This document shows, in pieces, positions 32,377 through 41,346 of a DNA stretch of 41,362 nt. Below the pieces are notes generated by a model that was given only the letters and a program-made list of their open reading frames with translations, was not told the origin of the DNA and made no database searches. The position numbers and the translations under genes are program-made. The DNA is from JBEKSX01 sp049516635 (GTDB lineage Bacteria; Bacteroidota; Ignavibacteria; Tepidaquicellales; OLB5): assembly GCA_049516635.1 (NCBI GenBank), contig JBEKSX010000011.1:1-41362 (forward strand). Direction: 5' to 3'. Every line of letters starts with the position of its first letter. Within the stretch, counting starts at the first letter, position 1.

Positions 32377-33051
32377 ATGCGTATCGATGTAATATCAGCT
32401 GTTCCGAAGATTATGCTGACACCCCTGAATGAAAGCATTATCAAGCGTGCTAGGGAAAAAAAGCTTGTAAATATTTATGTTCACGACCTGAGAGACTATG
32501 CAGAGGGTAAGTACAAACAGGTAGATGACAGGCCATACGGAGGCGGAGCTGGGATGGTGCTCAAACCTGAACCTTTTTTTAAGTGTATTGAGAGGCTAAG
32601 GTCCGAAAGAGATTATGACGACATTGTTCACCTCAGCCCGCAGGGTATACGGTTCAGCCAGAAAAGAGCAAACGCACTCTCTTTAAGAGAGAATCTGATG
32701 ATACTTTGCGGACATTATAAAGGTATAGACCAGCGGGTAATAGATGAGTTTGTAACGGTGGAAATTTCGATCGGAGATTATGTACTTAGCGGAGGAGAAA
32801 TTGCTGCACTTGTCCTGATAGATAGTATAGTAAGATTGATTCCCGGTGTTTTAGGAGACAGCGAAGCAGCATTGACAGATTCTTTCCAAACAGAATCTGG
32901 CTTTGATGCACCGCAGTATACAAGACCTGCAGAATACAAAAAGTTAAAGGTACCGGATATACTGCTGACGGGAAATCATAAACAGATAGATGAGTGGCGC
33001 AGAGATCAGGGTGAAAAGAAGTATAGGAAGATCAAAAAAAAGAAAATATAA
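32377..33051 (+). CDS. trmD: tRNA (guanine-N1-)-methyltransferase TrmD
   Basis: SPOUT-family enzyme that methylates G37 of tRNAs reading CNN codons, preventing +1 frameshifts. It has 224 residues: MRIDVISAVPKIM, DLRDYAEGKYKQVDDRPYGG (the conserved substrate loop), the knotted SAM-site segments LSPQGIRFSQ and LCGHYKGIDQRVI, then IGDYVLSGGEIAAL, and a C-terminal basic tail. The in-frame TTG at 32374 is one codon upstream; ATG 32377 is taken as the start. It belongs to the ribosome and tRNA operon led by ffh. Confidence 0.96.
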   Translation: MRIDVISAVPKIMLTPLNESIIKRAREKKLVNIYVHDLRDYAEGKYKQVDDRPYGGGAGMVLKPEPFFKCIERLRSERDYDDIVHLSPQGIRFSQKRANALSLRENLMILCGHYKGIDQRVIDEFVTVEISIGDYVLSGGEIAALVLIDSIVRLIPGVLGDSEAALTDSFQTESGFDAPQYTRPAEYKKLKVPDILLTGNHKQIDEWRRDQGEKKYRKIKKKKI

Positions 33052-33091
33052 TAATATATTCAAATTTACGCAGTAAGGAATAATAAGTAAA

Positions 33092-33493
33092 ATGGAAAAG
33101 ATAAATTTGGTGACAGCACCGCAGATAAGAAATGATCTCCCTGTTTTCCGGCCGGGTGATACTATCATAGTACACGTTAAAGTTGTGGAAGGCGATAAGG
33201 AAAGGATACAGCAGTTCAAGGGTATTGTGATGGGAATAAAAGGTTCGGGTATAAGCAGAACGTTCAGGGTGAGAAAGATCTCTAACGGTGTAGGAGTAGA
33301 AAGAATATTTCCGCTTAATTCACCCAATATAGCCAGGATAGAAAAAGTTAAAGAAGGCAAGGTCAGAAGAGCCAAGCTGTATTATTTAAGAAATCTTACG
33401 GGTAAGTCTGCTACAAAGATCAAAGATAAATACCAGGCAATAATTCCGGAGGAAAAAGTTCCGGAAAGTGAAGAAGCAATAGAAGATAATTGA
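33092..33493 (+). CDS. rplS: Large ribosomal subunit protein bL19
   Basis: 50S protein at the 30S-50S interface. It has 133 residues with RPGDTIIVHVKVVEGDKERI, QFKGIVMGIKGSGISRTFRVRK (as consecutive family blocks), GVGVERIFPLNSP and RRAKLYYLRNLTGKSATKIKD. A short acidic tail (EEKVPESEEAIEDN) extends beyond the usual end. AAGGA precedes the ATG. It is the last gene of the ffh operon, closed by the terminator at 33525-33560. Confidence 0.97.
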   Translation: MEKINLVTAPQIRNDLPVFRPGDTIIVHVKVVEGDKERIQQFKGIVMGIKGSGISRTFRVRKISNGVGVERIFPLNSPNIARIEKVKEGKVRRAKLYYLRNLTGKSATKIKDKYQAIIPEEKVPESEEAIEDN

Positions 33494-33524
33494 TATCAAA
33501 TAAAGGTTATTTACCTGTGAATAC

Positions 33525-33560
33525 AAAAAAACCGTTAACTCATTGACTAACGGTTTTTTT
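33525..33560 (+). terminator. Rho-independent terminator after rplS
   Basis: CCGTTA (33532-33537) pairs with TAACGG (33548-33553), extended by an A-run before and a run of seven T after. Loop of 10 nt. It is well placed 30 bp after the rplS stop. Confidence 0.8.
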
Positions 33561-33588
33561 ATTTATAATATCCTAAATTGAAGGTAAG

Positions 33589-33993
33589 ATGAACAAGCTG
33601 ATTAAAATACCGGTATCAGCGGCTGAGCTGATAGATAAGATCACGATCCTTGAGATCAAAGCAAAGCATATAAAAAGCTCAGATAAATTGTCCAGCGTAG
33701 TTTCAGAATTAAATCTGCTTATGAAAGAATATTCCAGTATCGAGAACGCGAACAAAACAAAAACTTCAAAACTGCATAGCCTGAAACTCCGGCTTTACAA
33801 AATCAACCTAAGTTTATGGAAGACCGAAGACAGGATCAGGACTATGGAATCAAAAAAAATATTCAACATGGAGTTTATAGAATCAGCGAGAATGATATAT
33901 ACAAAAAATGATGAGCGTTCAGCTGTTAAAAGTGATATCAACATTCTTCTCGGTTCAAAGCTATCGGACATAAAACAATATAAGAAATACTGA
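33589..33993 (+). CDS. DUF6165 family protein
   Basis: Cytoplasmic all-helical protein of 134 residues. The opening IPVSAAELIDKITILEIKAKHI and later blocks LYKINLSLWKTEDRIR, FIESARMIYTKNDERSAVK and the ending with GSKLSDIKQYKKY match DUF6165 as I recall it. It is probably a helical hairpin or coiled coil. Function is unknown; homologues are often found near glycan or LPS genes, which is not the case here. GAAGG precedes the ATG at 5 nt. The gene follows the rplS terminator and precedes murI by 36 bp. Confidence 0.78.
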   Translation: MNKLIKIPVSAAELIDKITILEIKAKHIKSSDKLSSVVSELNLLMKEYSSIENANKTKTSKLHSLKLRLYKINLSLWKTEDRIRTMESKKIFNMEFIESARMIYTKNDERSAVKSDINILLGSKLSDIKQYKKY

Positions 33994-34029
33994 TAATAGA
34001 AGATAACAAATTCAAGGATAGAGATAAAC

Positions 34030-34857
34030 ATGATAATGCAAAACACCGCAGATGAATCTATACGTCCTATAGGAGTTTTCGATTCGGGTATCGGAGGGCT
34101 TACTGTGGTGAAGGAACTGAGACATTTACTTCCCGATGAGAGGATAGTATATTTTGGTGATACGGCAAGAGTGCCATACGGAAATAAATCAAAAGAAACC
34201 ATCATACACTATTCGCTTCAAATAGCTTACTTTCTTTTAAAGAAAAAGATAAAGATGCTCGTGGTTGCATGCAACTCAGCATCATCAGTTTCACTGCCTA
34301 CGTTAAAAAGACATTTTCATATACCAATCATCGGAGTAATTGAGCCGGGAGCGAAGTCGGCAGTGCATACTTCCGAAAATAATAAGATAGGTGTTATCGG
34401 CACATTGGGTACTATTAAATCCAACTCGTATAATAAAGCTTTGAAAAGATTAAATCCTAAAATCAATGTATACCAGCAGGCGTGCAGTCTATTTGTACCT
34501 CTTGCAGAGGATGGGTGGAACAGGACGAAAATAGCCCAGGATATCTCGGATGAATACCTCAAGAGTTTATCGGGAAAAGGAATAGATACTTTGATCCTCG
34601 GCTGTACCCACTATCCCCTGCTGAAAGATGTCATTCAGACTTCCATAGGCAAGAATGTAAAATTGATCGACTCGGGTATTGAAACGGCCAAAGAAGTTAA
34701 GAGGATACTTGAGAAAAAGGGTCTGCTGAATTTAGGTAAACCCATTAATCGAAATCACTCAGTTTTTTATGTTTCGGATTTTCCGCATAAGTTCGAAGAA
34801 GTGAGCCAAAGGTTTTTGGCACAAGAACTGGAATATGTACATAAAGTAAAATTATAA
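34030..34857 (+). CDS. murI: Glutamate racemase
   Basis: Cofactor-independent interconversion of L- and D-glutamate, supplying D-Glu for peptidoglycan. It has 275 residues. Motifs: IGVFDSGIGGLTVVKEL with the catalytic-region Asp18, YFGDTARVPYG, catalytic Cys81 in VACNSASS, and the second catalytic Cys192 in LGCTHYPLLKD. The ATG at 34030 has AAGGA upstream; a second ATG two codons on (34036) is possible. It is followed by pyrE after 7 bp, so the two are probably co-transcribed. Confidence 0.96.
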   Translation: MIMQNTADESIRPIGVFDSGIGGLTVVKELRHLLPDERIVYFGDTARVPYGNKSKETIIHYSLQIAYFLLKKKIKMLVVACNSASSVSLPTLKRHFHIPIIGVIEPGAKSAVHTSENNKIGVIGTLGTIKSNSYNKALKRLNPKINVYQQACSLFVPLAEDGWNRTKIAQDISDEYLKSLSGKGIDTLILGCTHYPLLKDVIQTSIGKNVKLIDSGIETAKEVKRILEKKGLLNLGKPINRNHSVFYVSDFPHKFEEVSQRFLAQELEYVHKVKL

Positions 34858-34864
34858 CAATTTT

Positions 34865-35443
34865 ATGACACAGGAAGAAATATTGCAGATATTCAAAGAT
34901 GCGGGGGCTTTTCTTGAAGGACACTTTATTTTGACGTCCGGTCTGCACAGTCCGTATTACATAGAAAAATTTCGCGTTCTTGAACAACCGAAGTATACTG
35001 AAATGTTGTGCAAAGAGATTGTACGAAATTTTAATAAGGAAAAAATAACTGCTGTCGTGGGACCAATGACCGGCGGTATCATCCTGGCATACGAGACAGG
35101 GAAGCAACTGGGAACAAAAGCATTCTTCACAGAACGCATAGAAGGCAAAATGAAATTCAGAAGGAGCTTTAAGCTCTACCCTACCGATAGAGTTTTAATA
35201 GTGGAAGATGTAATTACAACGGGAGGAAGTGTTCAAGAAGTGATAGAAGAAGTGAATAAGACGGGGGCACATATAGCAGGATTAGGTTATCTGGTTGATA
35301 GGAGCAATGGAAAGGCGAAATTTAATGTACCGGCTAAAGCTCTTCTGACACTTGATGTAATTGCTTACCCTCCGGATAACTGCCCATTATGCAGATCGGG
35401 TTCTATTGCAATAAAACCTGGGGGCAGGGACATAACACCCTGA
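34865..35443 (+). CDS. pyrE: Orotate phosphoribosyltransferase
   Basis: Converts orotate and PRPP to OMP in pyrimidine synthesis. It has 192 residues: FILTSGLHSPYYIEKF near the N-terminus, VGPMTGGIILAYETG, AFFTERIEGKM, and the PRPP-binding motif VLIVEDVITTGGSV. The C-terminal CPLCRSGS is typical of the PyrE class in FCB bacteria, a probable metal or structural Cys pair. ATG 34865 is 7 bp after murI. No terminator is evident after the gene. Confidence 0.95.
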   Translation: MTQEEILQIFKDAGAFLEGHFILTSGLHSPYYIEKFRVLEQPKYTEMLCKEIVRNFNKEKITAVVGPMTGGIILAYETGKQLGTKAFFTERIEGKMKFRRSFKLYPTDRVLIVEDVITTGGSVQEVIEEVNKTGAHIAGLGYLVDRSNGKAKFNVPAKALLTLDVIAYPPDNCPLCRSGSIAIKPGGRDITP

Positions 35444-35539
35444 TTTTTGGACACGTTTTAATATATGATTCTAAAACATTTATACTCATAGAAATGCAAT
35501 ATTATTAACATTTGCACATCTGCCGGACTACACACTTCA

Positions 35540-35570
35540 TTGATTCTTCTTTTCAATAAAAGTATATTAG
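35540..35570 (+). promoter_or_regulatory. Probable promoter of the PpiD-like gene
   Basis: TTG at 35540-35542, 20 bp, TATATTAG at 35563-35570, one mismatch to TAnnTTTG. Same spacing as the promoters at 5432, 26477 and 30146. Predicted leader about 40 nt. Confidence 0.5.
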
Positions 35571-35614
35571 TAAGATATTTTAGAAATTATAATATAGGGA
35601 GAAAGACTTAAAAC

Positions 35615-37726
35615 ATGGGTTTAATGAACAGAATGCGCGATAAGACGCACATTATTCTGATTATATTAGTTCTTGCGTTTTTGGCTACGATTGTATTTGA
35701 GTGGGGTATGAACTATCTCGGAATGAGGGGAAGCGGTACCGTAATCTTCGGTTCTGTTAACGGTCAGGAAATACGCTATCAGGATTTTGAAACCCGTATG
35801 CAGCAGGCGGTAGACCAGCAAAAACAGCAAACCGGTGAAGACCCGGACGAAAGTATGATGCAGATGATCCGGGACCAGGTTTGGGACCAGATGGTCAATG
35901 AGGTAATCATTCAGCAGCAAATTGAGAAGCTCGGTATAAAAGTAACAAACCAGGAAATACTAAACTGGGTATATAATTCTCCTCAAACACTCCCCGACCC
36001 CATCAAGAAAAATTTTATTGACTCAACTGGCAATTTTAACATGTCTTACTACCAGCAGGCACTTTCTGCAAAGAATCCGGAGGTAGAACAATTCTGGACA
36101 AAAGTAGAAGATTATCTCAGGATAATTCTTCTCAATGACAAACTTCAGAGTGTGATAACGGGTACTGTAAGGGTAACAGAAGCCGATGCCCTCCAGAAGT
36201 ATAAAGATGAACATTTATTTGCTACTTTTAATTTTATAGCTTTAAGTCCAGGCAGCATACCTGATAACCAGATACAAGTATCAGATGATGAACTTAAAAG
36301 TTATTACGATAATAATAAAGATGATTTCAGAACAGAGGAATCTGTAAAATTAAAATACGTCTTATTTTCAGACAACCCAACCGCAGCAGATAGTACCGCA
36401 ACTGAGAAAATGCTTCTTGGATTAAGAAAAGAACTTAAAAGATACCCTGCTGATGATTCAGATCTTATCAGCCTTGTTAACACGAACTCTGCTTCAAAAT
36501 ATAACAGCGGGTTTACAAAACCAAGCGAGCTCGCACCAGAAGTTACTAACTTTCTATTCAGTGCAAAAAAAGACAGTGTATCAGATATAATTAAAGCATC
36601 TGACGGATACCATCTTGTACGTTATCTGGACAGCAAGGAAGGCGAGGAATTATTTACAAATTCCTCTCACATTCTTATCAATTTCGGAACAGATACTAAC
36701 GCTGCTAAATTGAAAGCCGAACAGGTATACAAGAGAGCTAAGTCCGGAGAGGATTTTTCTAAATTAGCATCAGAGTTTTCGGATGATCCAGGATCAAAAA
36801 ATAAAGGGGGAAACCTGGGGTGGTTTACAAAGGGTGCTATGGTCAAAGAATTCGAAGATGCCGTAATGAATGCAAAGATCGGCGAAATAATCGGTCCGGT
36901 AAAGACTCAATTCGGATTTCATATAATTAAGATCAATGACAGACAGAAGAGAATCTTTAAGGTTGCTGATATTAAAAAACCGGTTACTACCACAACATCT
37001 ACCAGAGACGCCATAAGGAAGAGAGCCGAAGATTTTACTTACATAGCTGCAAAAGGCAATTTTGATGAAGAAGCTAAGAAGATCAATATGCAGGTATTTG
37101 ATATTCCTCCCATCACAAAAAGCTCATACATTCCGGGTGCAGGACAAAACAAAGCTATAACTAAATTTGCATTTAACGAAAACACGAACAGTATCAGCAC
37201 TCCCATCAGGATCCAGGGGGGTTACGCTGCATATTTCATCGTTGAGAAAATACCTACCGGATATATGAAGTATGACGAAATTAAAGAAAAGCTTCTTCTA
37301 TCGAAAGTAACTCTTCAAAAGAAACTGAATATCCTGAATCAAAAAGCTGAAGAGATAAAGAATAAGATAATAAATAACGACCTCGCATCTGTAACTAAAA
37401 TAGATCCTCAGCTTCAGATTCAATCGGCAGATAGCTTTTCTGTTGCAAAACCTAAACCTCAGATACCTAATGATTTCCAGCTGTTGAACACTGTTTTCAA
37501 GCTAAAAGACGGCCAGATTTCAGAACCAATTAGGACAGATGAGGGTTACTACATAGTACAAATGAAAAGTATTACACCGTTCGACGAAAAAAATTATCAG
37601 TCTCAGAGAAACGTGATTATGAATTCACTGATTCAGGAAAGAAAGCAAACCATTTCACAGGAATGGTTAAATGCACTCAGGGATAAAGCCGACATACTAG
37701 ATAACAGGGATAAATACTTTCGTTAA
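35615..37726 (+). CDS. PpiD/SurA-type periplasmic peptidylprolyl isomerase
   Basis: Membrane-anchored folding factor for exported proteins, 703 residues. A short cytoplasmic start and one membrane helix (about 11-29, HIILIILVLAFLATIVF) are followed by a SurA-type N-terminal chaperone domain (about 44-200, starting FGSVNGQEIRYQDF). An intact parvulin domain lies at about 346-444: SSHILINF, FSKLASEFSDDPGSKNKGGN and FGFHIIKIND. The parts at 225-340 and 490-690 look like degenerate parvulin or linker units (SEPIRTDEGYYIVQM). The layout is that of PpiD. With many T9SS and beta-barrel cargo genes nearby, a role in surface-protein biogenesis is plausible. Confidence 0.9.
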   Translation: MGLMNRMRDKTHIILIILVLAFLATIVFEWGMNYLGMRGSGTVIFGSVNGQEIRYQDFETRMQQAVDQQKQQTGEDPDESMMQMIRDQVWDQMVNEVIIQQQIEKLGIKVTNQEILNWVYNSPQTLPDPIKKNFIDSTGNFNMSYYQQALSAKNPEVEQFWTKVEDYLRIILLNDKLQSVITGTVRVTEADALQKYKDEHLFATFNFIALSPGSIPDNQIQVSDDELKSYYDNNKDDFRTEESVKLKYVLFSDNPTAADSTATEKMLLGLRKELKRYPADDSDLISLVNTNSASKYNSGFTKPSELAPEVTNFLFSAKKDSVSDIIKASDGYHLVRYLDSKEGEELFTNSSHILINFGTDTNAAKLKAEQVYKRAKSGEDFSKLASEFSDDPGSKNKGGNLGWFTKGAMVKEFEDAVMNAKIGEIIGPVKTQFGFHIIKINDRQKRIFKVADIKKPVTTTTSTRDAIRKRAEDFTYIAAKGNFDEEAKKINMQVFDIPPITKSSYIPGAGQNKAITKFAFNENTNSISTPIRIQGGYAAYFIVEKIPTGYMKYDEIKEKLLLSKVTLQKKLNILNQKAEEIKNKIINNDLASVTKIDPQLQIQSADSFSVAKPKPQIPNDFQLLNTVFKLKDGQISEPIRTDEGYYIVQMKSITPFDEKNYQSQRNVIMNSLIQERKQTISQEWLNALRDKADILDNRDKYFR

Positions 37727-37815
37727 TGCCTAATCACTGAAGTTCATACATCAAATTAATATCGGGATATACCTGATGTGATGTTTGTATAATTAAAATA
37801 TTTATACACGGGAAA

Positions 37816-38568
37816 TTGTTTCCGAATAAAATACATCTTATCCTTTTGTTCTTTCTCATCGATCTATTTTGCAGTAGCAGCTACGCGCAAATTGCTAATA
37901 AAGAAATAAAGTTTTACAATCCTGATAAAAGATTTTCAGTAAGCATTTATTGCGATTATGTTTCCTCTGCACAATTGCAGCCGAAACCAAACTCGACGGA
38001 TCCGATTGAAAGGGATGCTACTATAAATCTTAACGGAACATACGGTTTTGGAGGAGAGATCAGTTATCAACCCCCGTTGTACCATCTGGATCTTATTTTT
38101 TATCTTTCGACGGAATACATGAAATTATCACAAAATAATTTTGGACTCACATTGAACGATAGTACGGACATCGGTGTCGATGAACAGTTCACAGTGATCC
38201 CAATAGAATTCGGCTTAAAGTGGCACTTACCCTTTGGTTCGGATAACTGGAAAATATATATAGGTGGGGGCGGCGGTATCTATTTCGGAAAAGAAACAAG
38301 ATCTATTTCGAATCTTCAGTCATCTCAAATAAGCTCAAAACCTGATTTCAGCTTGAATATACTTACGGGTTTCGATTATTTTTTTGAAAGAAACTTATCG
38401 GCGAATTTCGAGTTAAAATTCAGGGAGGCAGCGTTCGATTCCAAATCCAGCTTCCCTGCAGGAACAATTATCGTGAGTGGAAATCAATACCAGCTCGAAA
38501 ACCCTTTTTATACTAAATTTATCGCTGACGGGGTTAGAATATCTTTAGGCTTAAAATATTATTTTTAG
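37816..38568 (+). CDS. Outer-membrane beta-barrel protein, unknown
   Basis: Exported protein of 250 residues. Signal peptide at 1-25 (LILLFFLIDLFCSSSYAQ). After it come alternating amphipathic strands (FSVSIYCDYVSS, GFGGEISYQPPLYHLDLIFYLS, FTVIPIEFGLKWHLPF, KIYIGGGGGIYFG) and a C-terminal strand ending in aromatic GLKYYF, as in outer-membrane barrels recognised by BamA. The only start preserving the signal peptide is TTG 37816, and the upstream frame is closed by TGA at 37774. It lies 14 bp before the S8 protease gene, suggesting co-expression. Cargo or ligand unknown. Confidence 0.75.
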   Translation: MFPNKIHLILLFFLIDLFCSSSYAQIANKEIKFYNPDKRFSVSIYCDYVSSAQLQPKPNSTDPIERDATINLNGTYGFGGEISYQPPLYHLDLIFYLSTEYMKLSQNNFGLTLNDSTDIGVDEQFTVIPIEFGLKWHLPFGSDNWKIYIGGGGGIYFGKETRSISNLQSSQISSKPDFSLNILTGFDYFFERNLSANFELKFREAAFDSKSSFPAGTIIVSGNQYQLENPFYTKFIADGVRISLGLKYYF

Positions 38569-38582
38569 TAAAAGCTGCAATT

Positions 38583-40211
38583 ATGATAAGAAAATTAATA
38601 ACTTCGGTGATCCTGATTTGTGCTATGATCCTTATTTTTCCCGCTGGTATTACTATCACAGGCGAGCATATCAGTAAGAGCAGATTCGCAAAAGATCATC
38701 TGATCGTTAAACTGAAGAAAAAACCATCATTTCCGGCTGCTGCGGGAAATTCCTCGTATTCTGATATTAAATGCCTAAATGACATTTCTTCTTCACTAGG
38801 TATTAAAACCACCGGCTGCAGAAGACTTTTCCCGACCGATCTTCATCACAATGGTTCTTTAGCACAACGCTATGAACTTGATAAATTCTACATTGTATAT
38901 GTAGATAATATTAAGGATATCCCTGAAACCTGTAAACAATATGAAAAATATTTCACGGTAGATTTTGCGGAACCTGATTTTATAGGTGAATCAGCGGGTG
39001 AAAGAACTACAGGTATTTTATCAATTCTGAAACCAAACGATGAGTATTACAACAGACAATGGGCATTAAAAAACAACGGGAACACGAGAACAACAACCGG
39101 AAAACCCGGAAAATCAGGCGCTGACGTAGATGCTGAAAGAGGTTGGGAGATCGAAACAGGCAGTGAGGATGTGATTGTGGGAATACTGGATTCGGGCTCA
39201 AAGCTGGATCATCCGGATCTGGCAGGGAGATTTTGGATAAACAAAAAGGAAGTAAGAAATGGCAAGGATAATGATCAGAACGGATTTATTGACGATGTGA
39301 ACGGATGGAATTTCGCTTATGATAATTCTAATGTAATTGATGACGGTGGACACGGAACAAACATCAGCGGTACGATCGGTGCAGTTGCAAATAATTCCAT
39401 CGGTTATTCAGGGATAGACTGGAAATGCAAGCTCATGATTTGTAAGAATTTGGATGATGAGAATCTTGGAGAATACAGCTGGTGGTCCGCTTCGTTATAT
39501 TATGCTGCAAATAATGGTGCAAAAATAATTAATATGAGCGAAGGCGGATACGATTACTCGAAAACTCTCGAGGTAGCTATCAATTATGCTTACGATGCGG
39601 GCTGTCTGATAGTAGCCAGCATGATGAATAAGAATAATAATGACACCTACTATCCTGCCGCTTATAAAAATGTTCTGGCAGTAGGAGCTACCGATACAGA
39701 TGACGGCAGATGCAAACAATTTACCTGGGGAGGCGGAAGTAACTGGGGAAAACATATCTCAGTTGTAGCACCGGGGAACAGGATTTATGGGCTGGATTAT
39801 AAAGATGAATACAATTATGATGTTTACTGGAGCGGTACATCCCAGGCTACCGCTTATGTAACAGGGATCGCATCCCTACTGCTTGCACAGGATATCGGCA
39901 GGACAAATAAAGAATTGAAAGCGATTATAACTGCTACAGCAAAAGACCAGGTCGGTGATCCCAGCGAAGATACACCCGGCTGGGATGAATATTATGGTTA
40001 TGGAAGAGTTGATCTTTACGCCGCTTTAACATACGGTAAAATAACACCGGTGGAATTAAAAGAAAATAAAATACTGGATATAGATACAAACAAAATCATT
40101 AACTCCGGGGAACCAAACGATAGACAGGCAAAAGCCGTCGAAAGGAACAGTAGTAACAGAGAAAAAGACGATAACGATAGAATAAAACCTGCTAAAAAAA
40201 TAGAACCCTAG
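38583..40211 (+). CDS. Exported subtilisin-like (S8) serine protease
   Basis: Peptidase S8 of 542 residues. A hydrophobic signal or anchor segment (7-25, TSVILICAMILIFPAG) is followed by a prodomain-like part (35-140, with FYIVYVDNIKDI). The triad is Asp203 in VGILDSG, His257 in DGGHGTNISG and Ser420 in WSGTSQATAYVTG. An oxyanion Asn lies in the NKNNNDTYYPA region. An insert NDQNGFIDDVNGWNF after the Asp is typical of this subgroup and may bind Ca2+. The last 60 residues are highly charged, and no T9SS sorting motif is seen. It follows the barrel gene by 14 bp. It is clearly distinct in sequence from the S8 gene at the left end. Confidence 0.9.
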   Translation: MIRKLITSVILICAMILIFPAGITITGEHISKSRFAKDHLIVKLKKKPSFPAAAGNSSYSDIKCLNDISSSLGIKTTGCRRLFPTDLHHNGSLAQRYELDKFYIVYVDNIKDIPETCKQYEKYFTVDFAEPDFIGESAGERTTGILSILKPNDEYYNRQWALKNNGNTRTTTGKPGKSGADVDAERGWEIETGSEDVIVGILDSGSKLDHPDLAGRFWINKKEVRNGKDNDQNGFIDDVNGWNFAYDNSNVIDDGGHGTNISGTIGAVANNSIGYSGIDWKCKLMICKNLDDENLGEYSWWSASLYYAANNGAKIINMSEGGYDYSKTLEVAINYAYDAGCLIVASMMNKNNNDTYYPAAYKNVLAVGATDTDDGRCKQFTWGGGSNWGKHISVVAPGNRIYGLDYKDEYNYDVYWSGTSQATAYVTGIASLLLAQDIGRTNKELKAIITATAKDQVGDPSEDTPGWDEYYGYGRVDLYAALTYGKITPVELKENKILDIDTNKIINSGEPNDRQAKAVERNSSNREKDDNDRIKPAKKIEP

Positions 40212-40271
40212 AACGGGTAACTGATTCCTGTAATAAACAAATATCTTTTCTTCTAAATTATTTTTCCTTAA

Positions 40272-41081
40272 TTGCTTAATATTCAGCTAATAAAAAATCG
40301 AATAGAAGGAATGGCTTCTATTTCAAAGATCTTTTATTACGATAACCTGGCTTCAACAAATGATGCCGCTAAAACCATCAACGAAAATAATATACTAATA
40401 ATTACGGATCATCAAAACTCCGGAAAAGGCAGGATGGGAAGAAAATGGGTTTCGGAAAAAGACACCAACCTGACATTTACGATTAAAAAGAAAATTGATA
40501 TTAACGCAAAAGATATACAATGTGTAAATTATTTCTTTACCTATTATACATTAATCGGAATTGAAGATTACCTCTTCAATTCCATGGGAGAGCAGTTTAA
40601 AATTGAGATTATATGGCCTAATGATATTTACGTTAACAGCAAAAAAATATCCGGAATCCTAATTGAAAACATTTTTAACGATAACAATTTTATCATAGGA
40701 ATTGGTATTAATGTTAACCAACGGAGCTTCGACACTAAATTTAGCCATAAGACAACTTCGCTCTTTAACATATTGAAAAAAGAATGCGATATTAATGATT
40801 TGTTAGTGAGATTGTTAATTATATATGATAACCATATGCACTTACTTTTTGAACACAAATTCAAAGAAATTTTTGATAATTGGAAGGTTAAATGTGATAT
40901 GAAAGGTAAAATGATTAATATAAGTGATATAGAAAACAAAGAGATAGAAGCTCATGTAAAGGATTTGCTTTACAATGGCGGTATAAAATTACAGGTATCC
41001 GGTAAGGAAAAAATATTTTTTAGCGGAGACATTCGAGTGTTATCAAAAAATGACAAATTAAGCCCTAATCCCGTTAAATAG
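40272..41081 (+). CDS. birA: Biotin--[acetyl-CoA-carboxylase] ligase (no DNA-binding domain)
   Basis: Activates biotin with ATP and attaches it to the biotin carboxyl carrier protein. It has 269 residues, catalytic and C-terminal domains only, so it is not a BirA-type repressor. Motifs: YYDNLASTNDAAK, the biotinyl-AMP loop SGKGRMGRKWVS, IIWPNDIYVNSKKISGILIE (as WPNDIYVNSKKISGI with the catalytic Lys) and GIGINVNQ. The C-terminal barrel is at about 220-262. The start is TTG 40272 (MLNIQLIKNRIEG); ATG 40311 would leave no room for a Shine-Dalgarno but cannot be excluded. Confidence 0.92.
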   Translation: MLNIQLIKNRIEGMASISKIFYYDNLASTNDAAKTINENNILIITDHQNSGKGRMGRKWVSEKDTNLTFTIKKKIDINAKDIQCVNYFFTYYTLIGIEDYLFNSMGEQFKIEIIWPNDIYVNSKKISGILIENIFNDNNFIIGIGINVNQRSFDTKFSHKTTSLFNILKKECDINDLLVRLLIIYDNHMHLLFEHKFKEIFDNWKVKCDMKGKMINISDIENKEIEAHVKDLLYNGGIKLQVSGKEKIFFSGDIRVLSKNDKLSPNPVK

Positions 41082-41127
41082 CTTGATTCTAAGTAAAATT
41101 TTGAATAAATTATGTGTTTGAAAAAAT

Positions 41128-41210
41128 GGGTAGGTAGCGAAGCGGTTAAACGCATCAGACTGTAAATCTGACGGCTTATGCCTTCGGAGGTTCGAATCCT
41201 TCCCTACCCA
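41128..41210 (+). tRNA. tRNA-Tyr (anticodon GTA)
   Basis: Class II tRNA with a long variable arm. Acceptor GGGTAGG pairs with CCTACCC and the discriminator is A. Anticodon stem TCAGA/TCTGA holds loop CTGTAAA, with GTA at 41162-41164. The T arm contains GGTTCGAATCC. The CCA end is not encoded (ACCG follows). It decodes UAC/UAU. Confidence 0.95.
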
Positions 41211-41260
41211 CCGGGTATTTTATTGGGACAATTTACATCAGAAAATTATAAGATTTTTTT

Positions 41261-41336
41261 GCTGATGTAGCTCAGTTGGTAGAGCATCCCGCCTTGCGGG
41301 AGAAGAGGTCTTCCCGATTTATCGGGATCATCAGTT
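41261..41336 (+). pseudogene. tRNA-like element with degenerate anticodon and T arms
   Basis: Begins GCTGATGTAGCTCAGTTGGT and continues AGAGC, a perfect tRNA acceptor 5' strand and D arm of tRNA-Thr type. It ends CATCAGT, which pairs with the acceptor with one G-T. The total is 76 nt, normal tRNA size. The middle does not fit: the anticodon region is TCCCGCCTTGCGGGA without a U33-containing 7-nt loop. The T arm is the palindrome TCCCGATTTATCGGGA and lacks TTCRA. It is probably a decayed or palindrome-overwritten tRNA copy. Confidence 0.6.
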
Positions 41337-41346
41337 CTTTTACTTT

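Noticed and set aside
41261..41336. Functional tRNA-Ala or tRNA-Gly read from the TTGC stretch
   Set aside because: No register gives both a 5-bp anticodon stem and a U33 7-nt loop, and the T loop TTCRA is absent.
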